A DNA stretch of 64,000 nucleotides, taken from positions 248,001 through 312,000 of the forward strand of contig CAZCUF010000002.1 of the NCBI GenBank assembly GCA_964502095.1, in the 5' to 3' direction. The number at the start of each line of letters is the position of its first letter. Position 1 is the stretch's first letter. Both the position numbers and the translations under genes were made by a program. A model generated the notes under the pieces. It was not told where the DNA came from, searched no databases, and worked only from the letters and a program-made list of their open reading frames with translations. Source of the stretch: JACPVF01 sp964502095 (GTDB lineage Bacteria > Chloroflexota > Anaerolineae > Anaerolineales > Villigracilaceae). This document shows, in pieces, positions 1 to 7,589 of the stretch.

Positions 1-929
1 AGGGCGATTGTTGTGAAAAATAAAGCCTGGATGTTGTTGTAGCCAAGACGGGAAAAGTCAATGAAATACGGGCTGATAACCAGCATTGCCGAAGACAGTA
101 TTGCGATTCTGCGTTCGAACATCTCGCGCGCCAATAAATACAGCGGGGGCAGGGCGGCGATGCCCGTCAGCACAGAACTAAAACGCCAGCCCCACAAGTC
201 GGCGCCGAATATCTTTAGAAACCAGGCTTGGATATAGGAACTGAAAACGGGGAAGGTATAAACACCGGGAGAAAAAATTGAGGGGCGAAAGGAGTTTTCG
301 GCGATATCGCGGGCGGTTGACCAGAAATTGCCCTCATCGCCGATGAGTTGATCGGGAAAGCCCTGCAAGCGATATGCGCCGATCAGAATCCCCACAATGG
401 ATAATCCCAGAATCCACAAAACATCCTGCCGCGAGATATGCAGGGAAAGGTCGATGTTTCGACGCAGGTCCCAGAGCGCGGCGGGAATCAGAAAAAGTAG
501 AAGAATCAGAATCCAAAGCGGCGCTTCGAAATCGCGAAAATCCGGTTCTCCAACTCGTATCAGCAATAACGCGAAAGCGCCCGTGCCTGCCGCGAGCCAT
601 GGCCAGAGAGAGGTCACTGCCCTGAATAGGGCGGGCGTCTTTGCGAATGCCGCGCGGTCAGGAGGCAGTAAAGGCAGGCCGCGTAATGCCAGTGCCAGCA
701 AAAGCCCTCCCGCGATTAAAAGCGGAAGGCTTAATAAAACCTGATCGATGTTGGGGTCGCCCAGATGAAGCTGATTGTTCAGCCAAATCCCCAGAGCCAA
801 CGGAGGCGCGTCTGGAGGCGTGAGGATGTTGATCTTCCATTGGCCGGCGGCGATCAAACCAGCCCCGAGAATCGCCGCCCATCCGCGGCTTTTCAGCCAA
901 TTAATTCCGCGCCCTTGTAGTGGTTGCAT
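1..929 (-). CDS. Membrane glycosyltransferase, GT39/PMT-like (C-terminus cut by window edge)
   Basis: The first 309 codons of a polytopic membrane protein are visible; the gene runs off the left edge of the window. Translation from the ATG at 929 gives a hydrophobic segment near residues 15-30, further membrane helices, then a long loop with FPDQLIGDEGNFWSTARDI. Such an acidic Asp-Glu loop after the first helices is typical of dolichyl-phosphate-mannose type (GT39/PMT_2) enzymes, which move sugars from polyprenyl-phosphate carriers to acceptors outside the membrane. It lies 23 nt downstream of the acyl-CoA dehydrogenase gene on the same strand. A 6-bp hairpin (CAACGC, GCAA loop, 935-950) sits in the gap, close to the weak GAAGG ribosome site. 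Substrate and acceptor cannot be told. Confidence 0.75.
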   Translation of the reverse strand, partial: MQPLQGRGINWLKSRGWAAILGAGLIAAGQWKINILTPPDAPPLALGIWLNNQLHLGDPNIDQVLLSLPLLIAGGLLLALALRGLPLLPPDRAAFAKTPALFRAVTSLWPWLAAGTGAFALLLIRVGEPDFRDFEAPLWILILLLFLIPAALWDLRRNIDLSLHISRQDVLWILGLSIVGILIGAYRLQGFPDQLIGDEGNFWSTARDIAENSFRPSIFSPGVYTFPVFSSYIQAWFLKIFGADLWGWRFSSVLTGIAALPPLYLLAREMFERRIAILSSAMLVISPYFIDFSRLGYNNIQALFFTTIA

Positions 930-952
930 ACCTTCAACGCGCAAGCGTTGTG

Positions 953-2122
953 TTATTTCAAGCCCAGTTCGTGACGCGATATGACCAGCCGTTGAATTTC
1001 GCTGGTCCCCTCGTAAATCTCTGTGATCTTTGCGTCGCGGAAATAACGTTCTACCGGTAGTTCTTTACTGTATCCCATGCCGCCGTGAATCTGAACCGCG
1101 GCGTGAGCGCAGAACATGGCTGTTTCGGACGCGAACAATTTTGCGGTCGAGGATTGAAGCGTGAATCGTTCACCGGTCGTTTTAGAACGCTGTTTGGTCA
1201 TGGCCGCGTTGTAAACCAGCAGGCGCGCGGCCTCGATACGAGTCTTCATATCGGCGATCTTAAATCCGGTGCCCTGAAATTCGCCGATCTTCTGGCCAAA
1301 CGCTTCGCGCTCGCGCGCGTAGGCCACGCTTGCCTCGTACGCGGCTTCGGCAATACCCAAAGCCTGCGCGCCGATCCCAATGCGGCCCACATCCAGGACC
1401 GTCATGGCGATTTTGAATCCTTCGCCCTCTTCGCCGAGACGACAACTGACCGGGACGCGGCAGTTTTCGAAGATCAGTTCGCTGGTGGCCGAGGCGCGGA
1501 TGCCCAGCTTGGGTTCCTTTTTGCCGCGCGTGAAGCCGGGAGTTTTTGTGTCAACGAGGAAGGCCGAGATACCCTTTTGTTTCCTGGAGGCATCGGTCAT
1601 CATGAAGACGACCACATAATCGGCCACCGGTCCGCTCGTGACCCAGGACTTGCGCCCGTTTAATATATATTCATCGCCCTCGCACTTTGCGGAGGAACGC
1701 ATCGTGCCCGCGTCCGAGCCGGACATCGGTTCGGTCAGCGAGTACGCGCCGATAGCCTGGCCTGAGGCGATCGGTTTTAGAAATTTATGTTTCTGTTCCT
1801 CGTTGCCGAATTTCAAAATACCGTGACAATATAATGAGTTATTGACCGACATGACCACGCCGTGCGAAGCATCCACCTTGCAGATTTCTTCCATTGCCAG
1901 CACGTAGGAAAGCGTATCGAGTCCGGCTCCGCCATATTCCTCCGGCACTTCGATGCCCATCAGGCCCAATGCGCCCATTTTCTTGACGGTTTCATAGGGA
2001 AATTCGCCGCTTTCATCGAACTGCGCCGCGATCGGCGCGATCTCCTTTTGGGCAAAATCGCGCGCCGCGTTTTGGATCATTTTTTGCTCATCGGTTAAAG
2101 GAAACAGGGCTGTCTCGCTCAT
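953..2122 (-). CDS. Acyl-CoA dehydrogenase
   Basis: A 389-aa flavoprotein of normal length for short/medium/branched-chain acyl-CoA dehydrogenases, which oxidise acyl-CoA to trans-2-enoyl-CoA and pass electrons to ETF. The N-terminal alpha domain (LTDEQKMIQNAARDFAQ), the family signature GAYSLTEPMSGSDAGT and the C-terminal FAD domain with QIHGGMGYSKE are all present. The catalytic base is the Glu in EIYEGTSEIQ (E371), placed as in SCAD/MCAD. The ATG at 2122 has a GGAGG site just upstream, and a TATAAT lies about 25 nt upstream of the start on this strand (2149-2154). Chain-length preference cannot be read reliably; SCAD/butyryl-type is most likely. A membrane glycosyltransferase gene follows on the same strand. 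Confidence 0.93.
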   Translation of the reverse strand: MSETALFPLTDEQKMIQNAARDFAQKEIAPIAAQFDESGEFPYETVKKMGALGLMGIEVPEEYGGAGLDTLSYVLAMEEICKVDASHGVVMSVNNSLYCHGILKFGNEEQKHKFLKPIASGQAIGAYSLTEPMSGSDAGTMRSSAKCEGDEYILNGRKSWVTSGPVADYVVVFMMTDASRKQKGISAFLVDTKTPGFTRGKKEPKLGIRASATSELIFENCRVPVSCRLGEEGEGFKIAMTVLDVGRIGIGAQALGIAEAAYEASVAYAREREAFGQKIGEFQGTGFKIADMKTRIEAARLLVYNAAMTKQRSKTTGERFTLQSSTAKLFASETAMFCAHAAVQIHGGMGYSKELPVERYFRDAKITEIYEGTSEIQRLVISRHELGLK

Positions 2123-2220
2123 CTGGCCTCCGTGTGGTTGTCTCTGACGATTATAGCACGGGGACAGATGATAGAATCTGCGGCAAGTCGTTTTTTACTT
2201 TGCCGGTTTGGGAGATTTCG

Positions 2221-3045
2221 ATGAAGATTTTGATTGCGGCAGATATGGAAGGCATTACCGGCGTCACAAACTGGGAACAAGTGACGCCCGGACATTCGGA
2301 GTATCCGCGTTTCCGCAAGCTGATGACCGAAGATGTGAACGCCGCCATACGCGGCTGTTTCGACGCGGGCGCGGACGAAGTGCTTGTGACCGACGGTCAC
2401 GAACATGGCGCGAATATTCTGATCGAAGAGCTTGATCCGCGCGCCCGCCTGAATAGCGGGTCACCCTCGCCGCGTTCCATGATGGAAGGCATCGCTGAAG
2501 CAGTGAACGCTGTGTTCTTCGTTGGCTATCACGCGCGTAACGGTTCGGCAGATGCGATTCTGGACCACACCTGGTCGTCGAGATCGGTCGCGAATATCTG
2601 GATCAACGATCTGTTGACGGGCGAATATGGATTGAACGCGGCCCTCGCTGGTCATTTTGCGGTTCCGGTGATTTTGGTCACAGGCGATCAAACTGCCTGT
2701 GCGCAAACGCAGGAGTTACTTGGCGACTTGGAAACGGTTGTGGTCAAACGCGCCGTAGGCCGCTTCGCCGCGGAATGTCTGACGCCTGCAGTCACTCGGG
2801 AAATGATCTACCAAGCTTCTGGCCGGGCTGTGACGCGCCTGAAGCAGGGCCGCGCGCCGAATCCATTCGTGGTCGATTCCCCGGTGGAGATTCGCATCGA
2901 GTTCTTCACCTCCGAGTTGGCTGACCGCGCCGGCCTGCTCATAAACGCGCGCCGCGCCGGTGCGATGATCACTTTGCGCGCGGAGAATATGCCCGACGCG
3001 TATAGCTCGTTCCGCGCCGCGGTCAACCTGGCCGGGCAATTGTGA
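2221..3045 (+). CDS. dppA: M55 family D-aminopeptidase (DppA-like)
   Basis: A 274-aa zinc peptidase matching the length of Bacillus DppA, which removes N-terminal D-amino acids (D-Ala-D-Ala and similar) and forms a decameric ring. All expected zinc ligands sit at the family positions: D8 and E10 in AADMEG, H60 in VTDGH, H104 in VGYHA. The proposed catalytic histidine follows at H116 in LDHTW. The open frame extends 29 codons upstream, but the ATG at 2221 has a GGGAGA site and starts exactly with the conserved MKILIAADMEG, so that start is used. It stands alone here with no dpp transporter beside it. A role in recycling D-amino-acid peptides from the cell wall is inferred. Confidence 0.92.
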   Translation: MKILIAADMEGITGVTNWEQVTPGHSEYPRFRKLMTEDVNAAIRGCFDAGADEVLVTDGHEHGANILIEELDPRARLNSGSPSPRSMMEGIAEAVNAVFFVGYHARNGSADAILDHTWSSRSVANIWINDLLTGEYGLNAALAGHFAVPVILVTGDQTACAQTQELLGDLETVVVKRAVGRFAAECLTPAVTREMIYQASGRAVTRLKQGRAPNPFVVDSPVEIRIEFFTSELADRAGLLINARRAGAMITLRAENMPDAYSSFRAAVNLAGQL

Positions 3046-3205
3046 GTCATCTTGCGCTTCGTCATCCGCTATCGAGCATGAAAAGAAAACCAGATTTAAC
3101 GGAATCAGCTTTTGGTCAGGATGGAAGCGGTTGTTTTGTTATCATGGAATTATCCGCAGCCCATGAATATCCGAAGATTGATTCTAAATTGCATCTCGAA
3201 AAAGA

Positions 3206-3233
3206 TTGACATCTGCGCATATCGCGCTACAAT
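3206..3233 (+). promoter_or_regulatory. Strong sigma-70-type promoter for SET gene leader
   Basis: TTGACA (3206-3211), a 16-nt spacer and TACAAT (3228-3233) make one of the best promoter matches in the window. Transcription would begin near 3240, about 185 nt before the SET-domain gene, leaving a long structured 5' leader. Confidence 0.75.
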
Positions 3234-3240
3234 TGCGCCC

Positions 3241-3420
3241 ATTAGTTTTTAAACCAAAGGAGAAATCTATTTTCGATTTCGCACGAGTGTGAATGCAGCA
3301 AGGCTTGTGCTTTTTCTTTAACCCCCTTTGCCAACTTTACGGCTACCGCCGCCCTCCAGGACAACTGGTGAGGCGGCGGATGTGGTTAAGGCAATCGGGA
3401 TATTTTTTCTTTCAAGGAGA
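3241..3420 (+). promoter_or_regulatory. Structured 5' leader RNA upstream of SET-domain gene
   Basis: The leader folds on inspection into two elements. The first is a hairpin GCACGAG/CTTGTGC (3281-3287 with 3304-3310, one G-U pair). The second is nested: outer TTGCC/GGCAA (3328-3332 with 3390-3394) plus AAC/GTT, enclosing a perfect 8-bp CCGCCGCC/GGCGGCGG stem (3346-3353 with 3372-3379) that continues as CCA/TGG. The ribosome site AAGGAGA follows at 3414-3420. A second SD-like AAAGGAG lies at 3256-3262 with no clear gene after it. An open frame of 44 codons (ATG 3293, stop 3425-3427) overlaps the SET start as ATGA, so translational coupling is an alternative reading. I do not recognise a known riboswitch class. 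The part of the gap from 3046 to 3205 shows nothing else. Confidence 0.5.
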
Positions 3421-3423
3421 AGA

Positions 3424-3957
3424 ATGAACAAATACTATTCCTATCTTGCCCCAAAATTGGAATCGGGCGAATTTCACGAAAAGGGCGGATGCGGGATTTT
3501 TGCCCGTGAACAGATTCGTAAAGGTGAATTGATTCTGCTGTGGGGCGGACGCGTGGTCCGCCGCGATGAGATCGATCCCAATATGCAGAATTTAACTCAG
3601 CGCGTCCTCCAGATCGACGAGGGGCTGTATCTGCTCACGCCCGAAGATCTGGAACCGGCTGATTGCCTGAATCATTCCTGCCGCCCCAACGCGGGCTTCA
3701 GCGGGCAGATCGGACTGGTCGCGATGCGCGATATCGAATCCGGCGAGGAAATCTGTGTTGACTATGCCATGTGCGACAGCGAACCGTACGATGAATTCGA
3801 TTGTTACTGCGGCATGCCGGAGTGCCGTCATCGCGTCACAGGCGACGACTGGCAGGACCCGGAACTACAGGCCCGTTATGACGGATATTTCTCGGCATAC
3901 TTACAACGCCGCCTCGACGCTATGAAGCAGGAGAAGCACGCTCACGCACACGCATGA
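3424..3957 (+). CDS. Stand-alone SET-domain protein (predicted protein-lysine methyltransferase)
   Basis: A 177-aa protein made almost wholly of a SET domain. An N-terminal GCGIFAREQIRKGELIL strand region is followed by NHSCRPNAGF (residues 83-92) and the catalytic-site Tyr in ICVDYAM (Y114). A Cys cluster FDCYCGMPECRHR (127-134) resembles the post-SET zinc motif of eukaryotic enzymes, with the Cys of NHSC as likely fourth ligand. SET enzymes transfer methyl from S-adenosylmethionine to lysine side chains; the substrate here is unknown. The tail is rich in His-Ala repeats. The ATG at 3424 has AAGGAGA 4 nt upstream; the longer open frame upstream runs through the structured leader and is rejected. 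A strong promoter precedes it and a hairpin terminator follows. Confidence 0.85.
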   Translation: MNKYYSYLAPKLESGEFHEKGGCGIFAREQIRKGELILLWGGRVVRRDEIDPNMQNLTQRVLQIDEGLYLLTPEDLEPADCLNHSCRPNAGFSGQIGLVAMRDIESGEEICVDYAMCDSEPYDEFDCYCGMPECRHRVTGDDWQDPELQARYDGYFSAYLQRRLDAMKQEKHAHAHA

Positions 3958-3984
3958 TGTGCGATAAAAGGCTTTTGTTTGTAA

Positions 3985-4025
3985 AAGGCGCGCGGATTCA
4001 TCGAAGTCCGCGCGCCTTCCTTTAT
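3985..4025 (+). terminator. Rho-independent terminator after SET gene
   Basis: A perfect 10-bp stem GGCGCGCGGA/TCCGCGCGCC (3987-3996 with 4007-4016), extended by AA/TT, is followed by TTCCTTTAT. It ends SET-gene transcription and separates it from the next gene. Confidence 0.8.
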
Positions 4026-4033
4026 GGTACACT
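4025..4033 (+). promoter_or_regulatory. Extended -10 element 7 nt before start codon
   Basis: TGG-TACACT (4025-4033) is an extended -10 box, and the start codon at 4041 follows 7 nt later with no ribosome binding site. The spacing predicts a transcript that begins at or within a base or two of the ATG, i.e. leaderless. Confidence 0.5.
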
Positions 4034-4040
4034 GCCCGCC

Positions 4041-5522
4041 ATGTCTTCGCCAAAGGCATTTGTATTGCGCATTTATCTTGCCGCGTTAATCGTGCGCTTG
4101 ATTCCGGCGCTTCTCTCGCGCGGACTTGGCATCGGGCTCGACGATATGTTCCAGTACGATATGCTGGCTCGCAGTCTGGTTTCGGGAAACGGCTACCGCT
4201 GGTACGCGTTGGCGGATGCCGCCAAGCTCGAACCTTATGTTCATTTCGACCTGAACTCCATTGCAAATTATGATCCGGTGCGCGGCGTTCCCACCTCGTT
4301 TCGCGCTCCGTTATATCCGGCGTTTTTGGCACTGGTGTACGCGGTCAGCGGCACGGAATTCGGGCGCTTCCTCGCCGCGCGTTTGGCGCAAGCCATTCTC
4401 CTCGGCGCGCCGCTTGCTCCGCTCACGTATCTGGTTTCCCGCCGTCTTCTCGACCCCAATTTCCCAATAAAGGAAACGTCGGAAGCAAAGTCCGAGCGCG
4501 CTTCCCGCCTCGCGGCCTGGGTCGTTGCATGCTATCCAACGCTGGCGGTCTTCCCGCTTGCCCTCGCCACGGAGAATCTCTTCTTTCCGCTTGTCCTTTT
4601 ATCTTTCTTCTTTCTTCTGAAAACCATCGCGTCTCCCTCGTATATTAACTTCATCCTTTCGGGAGTTTTACTCGGCCTCACCGCGCTGACGCGCTCGATC
4701 ATTCTTCCTTTTGCCGGTCTTACTGTTCTTTGGATTTGGCTCGCGCTCCGGCAAAGACGCGGCGCGCTGATCGCGGCGCTTGCGCTGACTCTGACCATCG
4801 TGCCCTGGGTCATTCGGAACTCGCTTTTATACCATCGCGTCACCGGCATCGAAACTTCGCTTGGATATAATCTTTATGTGGGCTATCATCCGTTGAGCAC
4901 CGGCACATTTACATTCGGCCCCTCGCTCGATCTCGTGCCTATTTTGGATGACTCGTTGCGCGACCGCCTCGGAACACAAAAAGCGCTTCAATTTATCGAG
5001 GCCGACCCGCCGCGCGTTTTTTATTTGGCTTTGCGCCGTTTGGGTTATTTTTTCAATCTCGAACTGCGCGGCCTCACTTATTTCTATTCCAACGATTTAT
5101 TCGGGCGTCTCCCCTCGCCTGTTTTATGGTTCGCGGCCGCGTTGTTCGGCTTGCCCTTCGTGCTGGCCGCGTTGTCCGCGGTTTTTGGCGCTTTCCTTCT
5201 GCCGCGTTCTCCCGCCGCAACGCTTTTTGCCCTTCTTTTTCTTGGATATCTCCTCTCGCACGTTTTCATTCTCTCCGAGGAACGTTTCCATCTGGCGCTG
5301 ATTCCGTTCTTTGCGATTCTGGCGGCTCATTTCTGGACCCTCGGCCTGCCTGCCATTCGGACGCGTTTGCGTCTCTCGCGCTTTTCCCGTTTTACATTCT
5401 CGCTGGCATGCCTGGTCGCGCTGTTGTTATTGTTCAATTGGTCATTTCAACTCACCAGCGATTCGGCTAAATATGCCGCACTACTTGGGCCCAACGGCAA
5501 TCAAATTTATTTACCATACTGA
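4041..5522 (+). CDS. Polytopic membrane glycosyltransferase (PMT_2/GT39-like)
   Basis: A 493-aa protein with many hydrophobic helices. After the first helix comes the loop GLGIGLDDMFQYDMLARSLVSG, with the paired acidic residues used by GT39/ArnT-type enzymes for metal and sugar-phosphate binding; RAPLYPAFLALVYAV follows, also typical of this fold. It likely transfers a sugar from a polyprenyl-phosphate donor on the outer face of the membrane. The open frame extends upstream through the preceding terminator hairpin, so the ATG at 4041 is taken as the start; it has no ribosome site but lies 7 nt after an extended -10 box. A CPBP protease gene follows after 35 nt. The substrate cannot be assigned. 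Confidence 0.8.
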   Translation: MSSPKAFVLRIYLAALIVRLIPALLSRGLGIGLDDMFQYDMLARSLVSGNGYRWYALADAAKLEPYVHFDLNSIANYDPVRGVPTSFRAPLYPAFLALVYAVSGTEFGRFLAARLAQAILLGAPLAPLTYLVSRRLLDPNFPIKETSEAKSERASRLAAWVVACYPTLAVFPLALATENLFFPLVLLSFFFLLKTIASPSYINFILSGVLLGLTALTRSIILPFAGLTVLWIWLALRQRRGALIAALALTLTIVPWVIRNSLLYHRVTGIETSLGYNLYVGYHPLSTGTFTFGPSLDLVPILDDSLRDRLGTQKALQFIEADPPRVFYLALRRLGYFFNLELRGLTYFYSNDLFGRLPSPVLWFAAALFGLPFVLAALSAVFGAFLLPRSPAATLFALLFLGYLLSHVFILSEERFHLALIPFFAILAAHFWTLGLPAIRTRLRLSRFSRFTFSLACLVALLLLFNWSFQLTSDSAKYAALLGPNGNQIYLPY

Positions 5523-5557
5523 ACGAACTCCATACTGAGATTGTTGATCGGGAAACC

Positions 5558-6172
5558 ATGCAAAAACTCCTTGGCGAAAAACTTCACTTTGACTGGAAGA
5601 CCGTCACCATCACCATTGTCTCTACGTTGTTATTGATGGTGGACTATTATCACAAGCTGACTCCCGACAAGGGCTGGGATCGGACGATTTTGTATCTTGT
5701 GCTTCCCCTTCTATTCATCATCCTTTTCTTTCGGGAAAATCCGCGCGACTACGGTTTTACATTTGGCGATTGGAAGGCGGGTATCGTCATCACCTTGATC
5801 GCCGTTGTTTTGATCGCGCCCGTTCTGTGGCTGGTGGCGCGCGGCGGGACGATGCAGGCCTATTATCAGCCGCAGATTAAGGGCTTGCCGTGGAACACGT
5901 TTCTCGATCTGTTCGGCTGGGAATTTCTTTTCCGCGGCTGGATTCTTTTTGGGTACGCCCGCAAATTCGGCCCCGAAGCGCTTTGGTTGCAGGCTGTCCC
6001 GTTCGCGCTGGCGCATTTGAGCAAGCCGGAGATCGAGACGCTCTCCACTATTTTTGGCGGTTTTGCCTTTGGCTGGGTCGCCTATCGAACGAAGTCGTTC
6101 CTCTACCCATTTTTGATTCATTGGTTTGTGGGTTCGTTCACCATTTTGGCGGCGGGAGGCGTCTTTGGCTGA
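5558..6172 (+). CDS. CPBP-family intramembrane glutamic protease (Abi/Rce1-like)
   Basis: A 204-aa membrane protein with about six helices and the CPBP motifs: WEFLFRG (residues 121-127), FALAH with H153, and LIHWFVGS with H188. CPBP proteins cut substrates within the membrane and include the prenyl-protein protease Rce1 and bacteriocin-immunity proteins. The motif normally reads EExxxR; here the first Glu is Trp (W121) while E122 and R126 remain. This occurs in some bacterial subfamilies, as far as I recall, but leaves the catalytic base uncertain. The start has GGGAAA 5 nt upstream. The end overlaps the next gene by 8 nt, implying co-translation with the acetyltransferase. The substrate is unknown. 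Confidence 0.8.
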   Translation: MQKLLGEKLHFDWKTVTITIVSTLLLMVDYYHKLTPDKGWDRTILYLVLPLLFIILFFRENPRDYGFTFGDWKAGIVITLIAVVLIAPVLWLVARGGTMQAYYQPQIKGLPWNTFLDLFGWEFLFRGWILFGYARKFGPEALWLQAVPFALAHLSKPEIETLSTIFGGFAFGWVAYRTKSFLYPFLIHWFVGSFTILAAGGVFG

Positions 6173-6608
6173 GTTCTCTTTGCGCCGCGCCGTCGAAGAG
6201 GATTCAACTTCCATTCGCGGATTGATTCATTTAACCGGGATCAATCCCATCGGCCTGGATTGGAGGCGTTTTATCCTGGCTGTCAATGAGCGCGGCGACA
6301 TGGTCGGTTGCGGCCAGATCAAACGGCACGGGGATGATATCCTTGAGCTGGCCTCGATTGCCGTCGAGCCTGCTTATCGCGGGCAAGGTGTGGCGCGGCA
6401 GGTGATCGAGCGTCTGCTGTTGGAAAACCCGCGTCCGCTGTATCTTACCTGTCGTTCTTCGCTTGGCCAATTTTATGAAAAATTTGGATTCGAGTGCGTT
6501 GCCTTCGATGAAATGCCCGGATACTTCCGCCGCCTTGCGCGTTTGGCAGGCCTTGCGAAAGCGTTGTCGTTCTTCGGAGAATCTTTACTGGTGATGAAGT
6601 TGAAGTAA
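6165..6608 (+). CDS. GNAT-family N-acetyltransferase
   Basis: A 147-aa GCN5-related acetyltransferase. The acetyl-CoA binding loop is in ASIAVEPAYRGQGVARQVIE (R/Q-x-x-G-x-G/A form), and LGQFYEKFGFECV is the usual C-terminal segment. I chose the TTG at 6165, which overlaps the CPBP gene by 8 nt, because GGGAGG (6154-6159) stands 5 nt before it and the product then begins AEFSLRRAVEED, the normal first strand of the fold. An upstream ATG at 6126 lies deep in the CPBP gene and lacks a ribosome site. ComEA follows 9 nt after the stop. The acceptor cannot be predicted. Confidence 0.85.
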   Translation: MAEFSLRRAVEEDSTSIRGLIHLTGINPIGLDWRRFILAVNERGDMVGCGQIKRHGDDILELASIAVEPAYRGQGVARQVIERLLLENPRPLYLTCRSSLGQFYEKFGFECVAFDEMPGYFRRLARLAGLAKALSFFGESLLVMKLK

Positions 6609-6617
6609 AATTTGAGC

Positions 6618-7181
6618 ATGCGTTCCGTGTTGCAAGTATTGGTTGGCGTGGCGGCGGGCTTTTTGCTGGCGGGGTTATTCTGGCTGGTGAGTCGTTTGCC
6701 ATCCGGCCAACCGATTGAGCTTCAGCCCGCTCCGACGAAAACGCCGATTATCGTGAATGTGGTGGGCGCAGTGCCGCGCCCAGGTTTGTACGAATTTGCG
6801 GAGGGTAGTCGCGTGCAGGATGCGATCAATGCCGCAGGCGGATTGCTGGCCGATGCCGATACCGGGAGCATCAACCTGGCGGCGCGCCTCAAAGACGGAC
6901 AGCAGTTGGTGATTCCGTTTTCGGGGGAAAGCGCCGCTGTCAGCGATTTTTCTTCCGGCCAGCCAACGCAACCTGCCTCGACCGATGAACTGGTCAATAT
7001 CAACACCGCTTCACTGGATCAATTGGACAGTCTGCCGGGCATTGGCCCGACCACCGCGCAAAAAATCGTAGATTATCGAACCGAGCACGGACCGTTTCAA
7101 CGCATCGAAGATATCATGAATGTCTCGGGCATCGGCCCAGCCACCTTCGACCGATTGAAGGATTTGATCACAGTCGGCTGA
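6618..7181 (+). CDS. comEA: ComEA-like DNA-binding competence protein
   Basis: A 187-aa protein with an N-terminal membrane anchor (about residues 5-25), an SLBB domain (VNVVGAVPRPGLYEFAEGSR to LVIP, about 40-100) and a C-terminal helix-hairpin-helix pair: INTASLDQLDSLPGIGPTTA and the second turn VSGIGPATFDRL. This is the standard ComEA layout: it binds incoming double-stranded DNA outside the membrane and hands it to ComEC. No comEC or comF lies in the window, so a complete uptake system is not shown here. The ATG at 6618 is preferred; a TTG two codons upstream (6612) is possible. There is no clear ribosome site, and coupling to the GNAT gene 9 nt upstream is plausible. Confidence 0.9.
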   Translation: MRSVLQVLVGVAAGFLLAGLFWLVSRLPSGQPIELQPAPTKTPIIVNVVGAVPRPGLYEFAEGSRVQDAINAAGGLLADADTGSINLAARLKDGQQLVIPFSGESAAVSDFSSGQPTQPASTDELVNINTASLDQLDSLPGIGPTTAQKIVDYRTEHGPFQRIEDIMNVSGIGPATFDRLKDLITVG

Positions 7182-7218
7182 CGGATTTTCGGGGGAGCGG
7201 GTTGTAATTTAACCCAAG

Positions 7219-7398
7219 TTATTTTGGCATTATGGTGACAATTGCATAGATGAGCGCAACAAAAAATATTGCCGAAGCGGTAAAGGCGATGCCCGTTGTG
7301 ACGAAGGCGGTTTTCAGTCCCTTTATTTTGTAAGTTAATCCAAAGATAACGATCAACACCAGAAGGGCGAGCGCGGCATATAGGACTGTGAAAGACAT
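7219..7398 (-). CDS. Small two-helix membrane protein, unknown function
   Basis: A 59-codon gene. The product starts MSFTVLYAALALLVLIV, has a first membrane helix at about residues 5-21, a short basic loop (TYKIKGLKTAF) and a second helix at about 35-55, ending ATG CCA AAA TAA. The ATG at 7398 is preceded by AGGAGA with an 8-nt spacer, a clear ribosome site. It is convergent with comEA (37 nt between the stops). I do not recognise a family; size and topology fit a small membrane regulator or accessory subunit, but that is a guess. Confidence 0.65.
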   Translation of the reverse strand: MSFTVLYAALALLVLIVIFGLTYKIKGLKTAFVTTGIAFTASAIFFVALIYAIVTIMPK

Positions 7399-7589
7399 AC
7401 TGTATTCTCCTGCGAAATTTTCGTTTTGACTGATGATAGCCGCGCGTCGCTCTCAAATGATTGCAGAAAATATCAAAAAATATCCGCCTTTATGGATGGC
7501 TGTGAAGCCACAGCGCGTTCTGCACGCGCAATCTGCGCCACGCGATTGATTTATAGAATCGCGTGGCATGAGAAGTTTGCACAGAGAAC

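Noticed and set aside
1085..1663. 192-codon open frame on the plus strand
   Set aside because: It is antisense to the acyl-CoA dehydrogenase gene, has no ribosome site and its product resembles nothing; GC-rich shadow frame.
3328..3423. N-terminal extension of the SET protein
   Set aside because: It is translated from the structured leader RNA; the ATG at 3424 has a strong ribosome site and starts the domain.
3954..4040. N-terminal extension of the second glycosyltransferase
   Set aside because: It runs through a perfect terminator hairpin; the ATG at 4041 after an extended -10 box is better.
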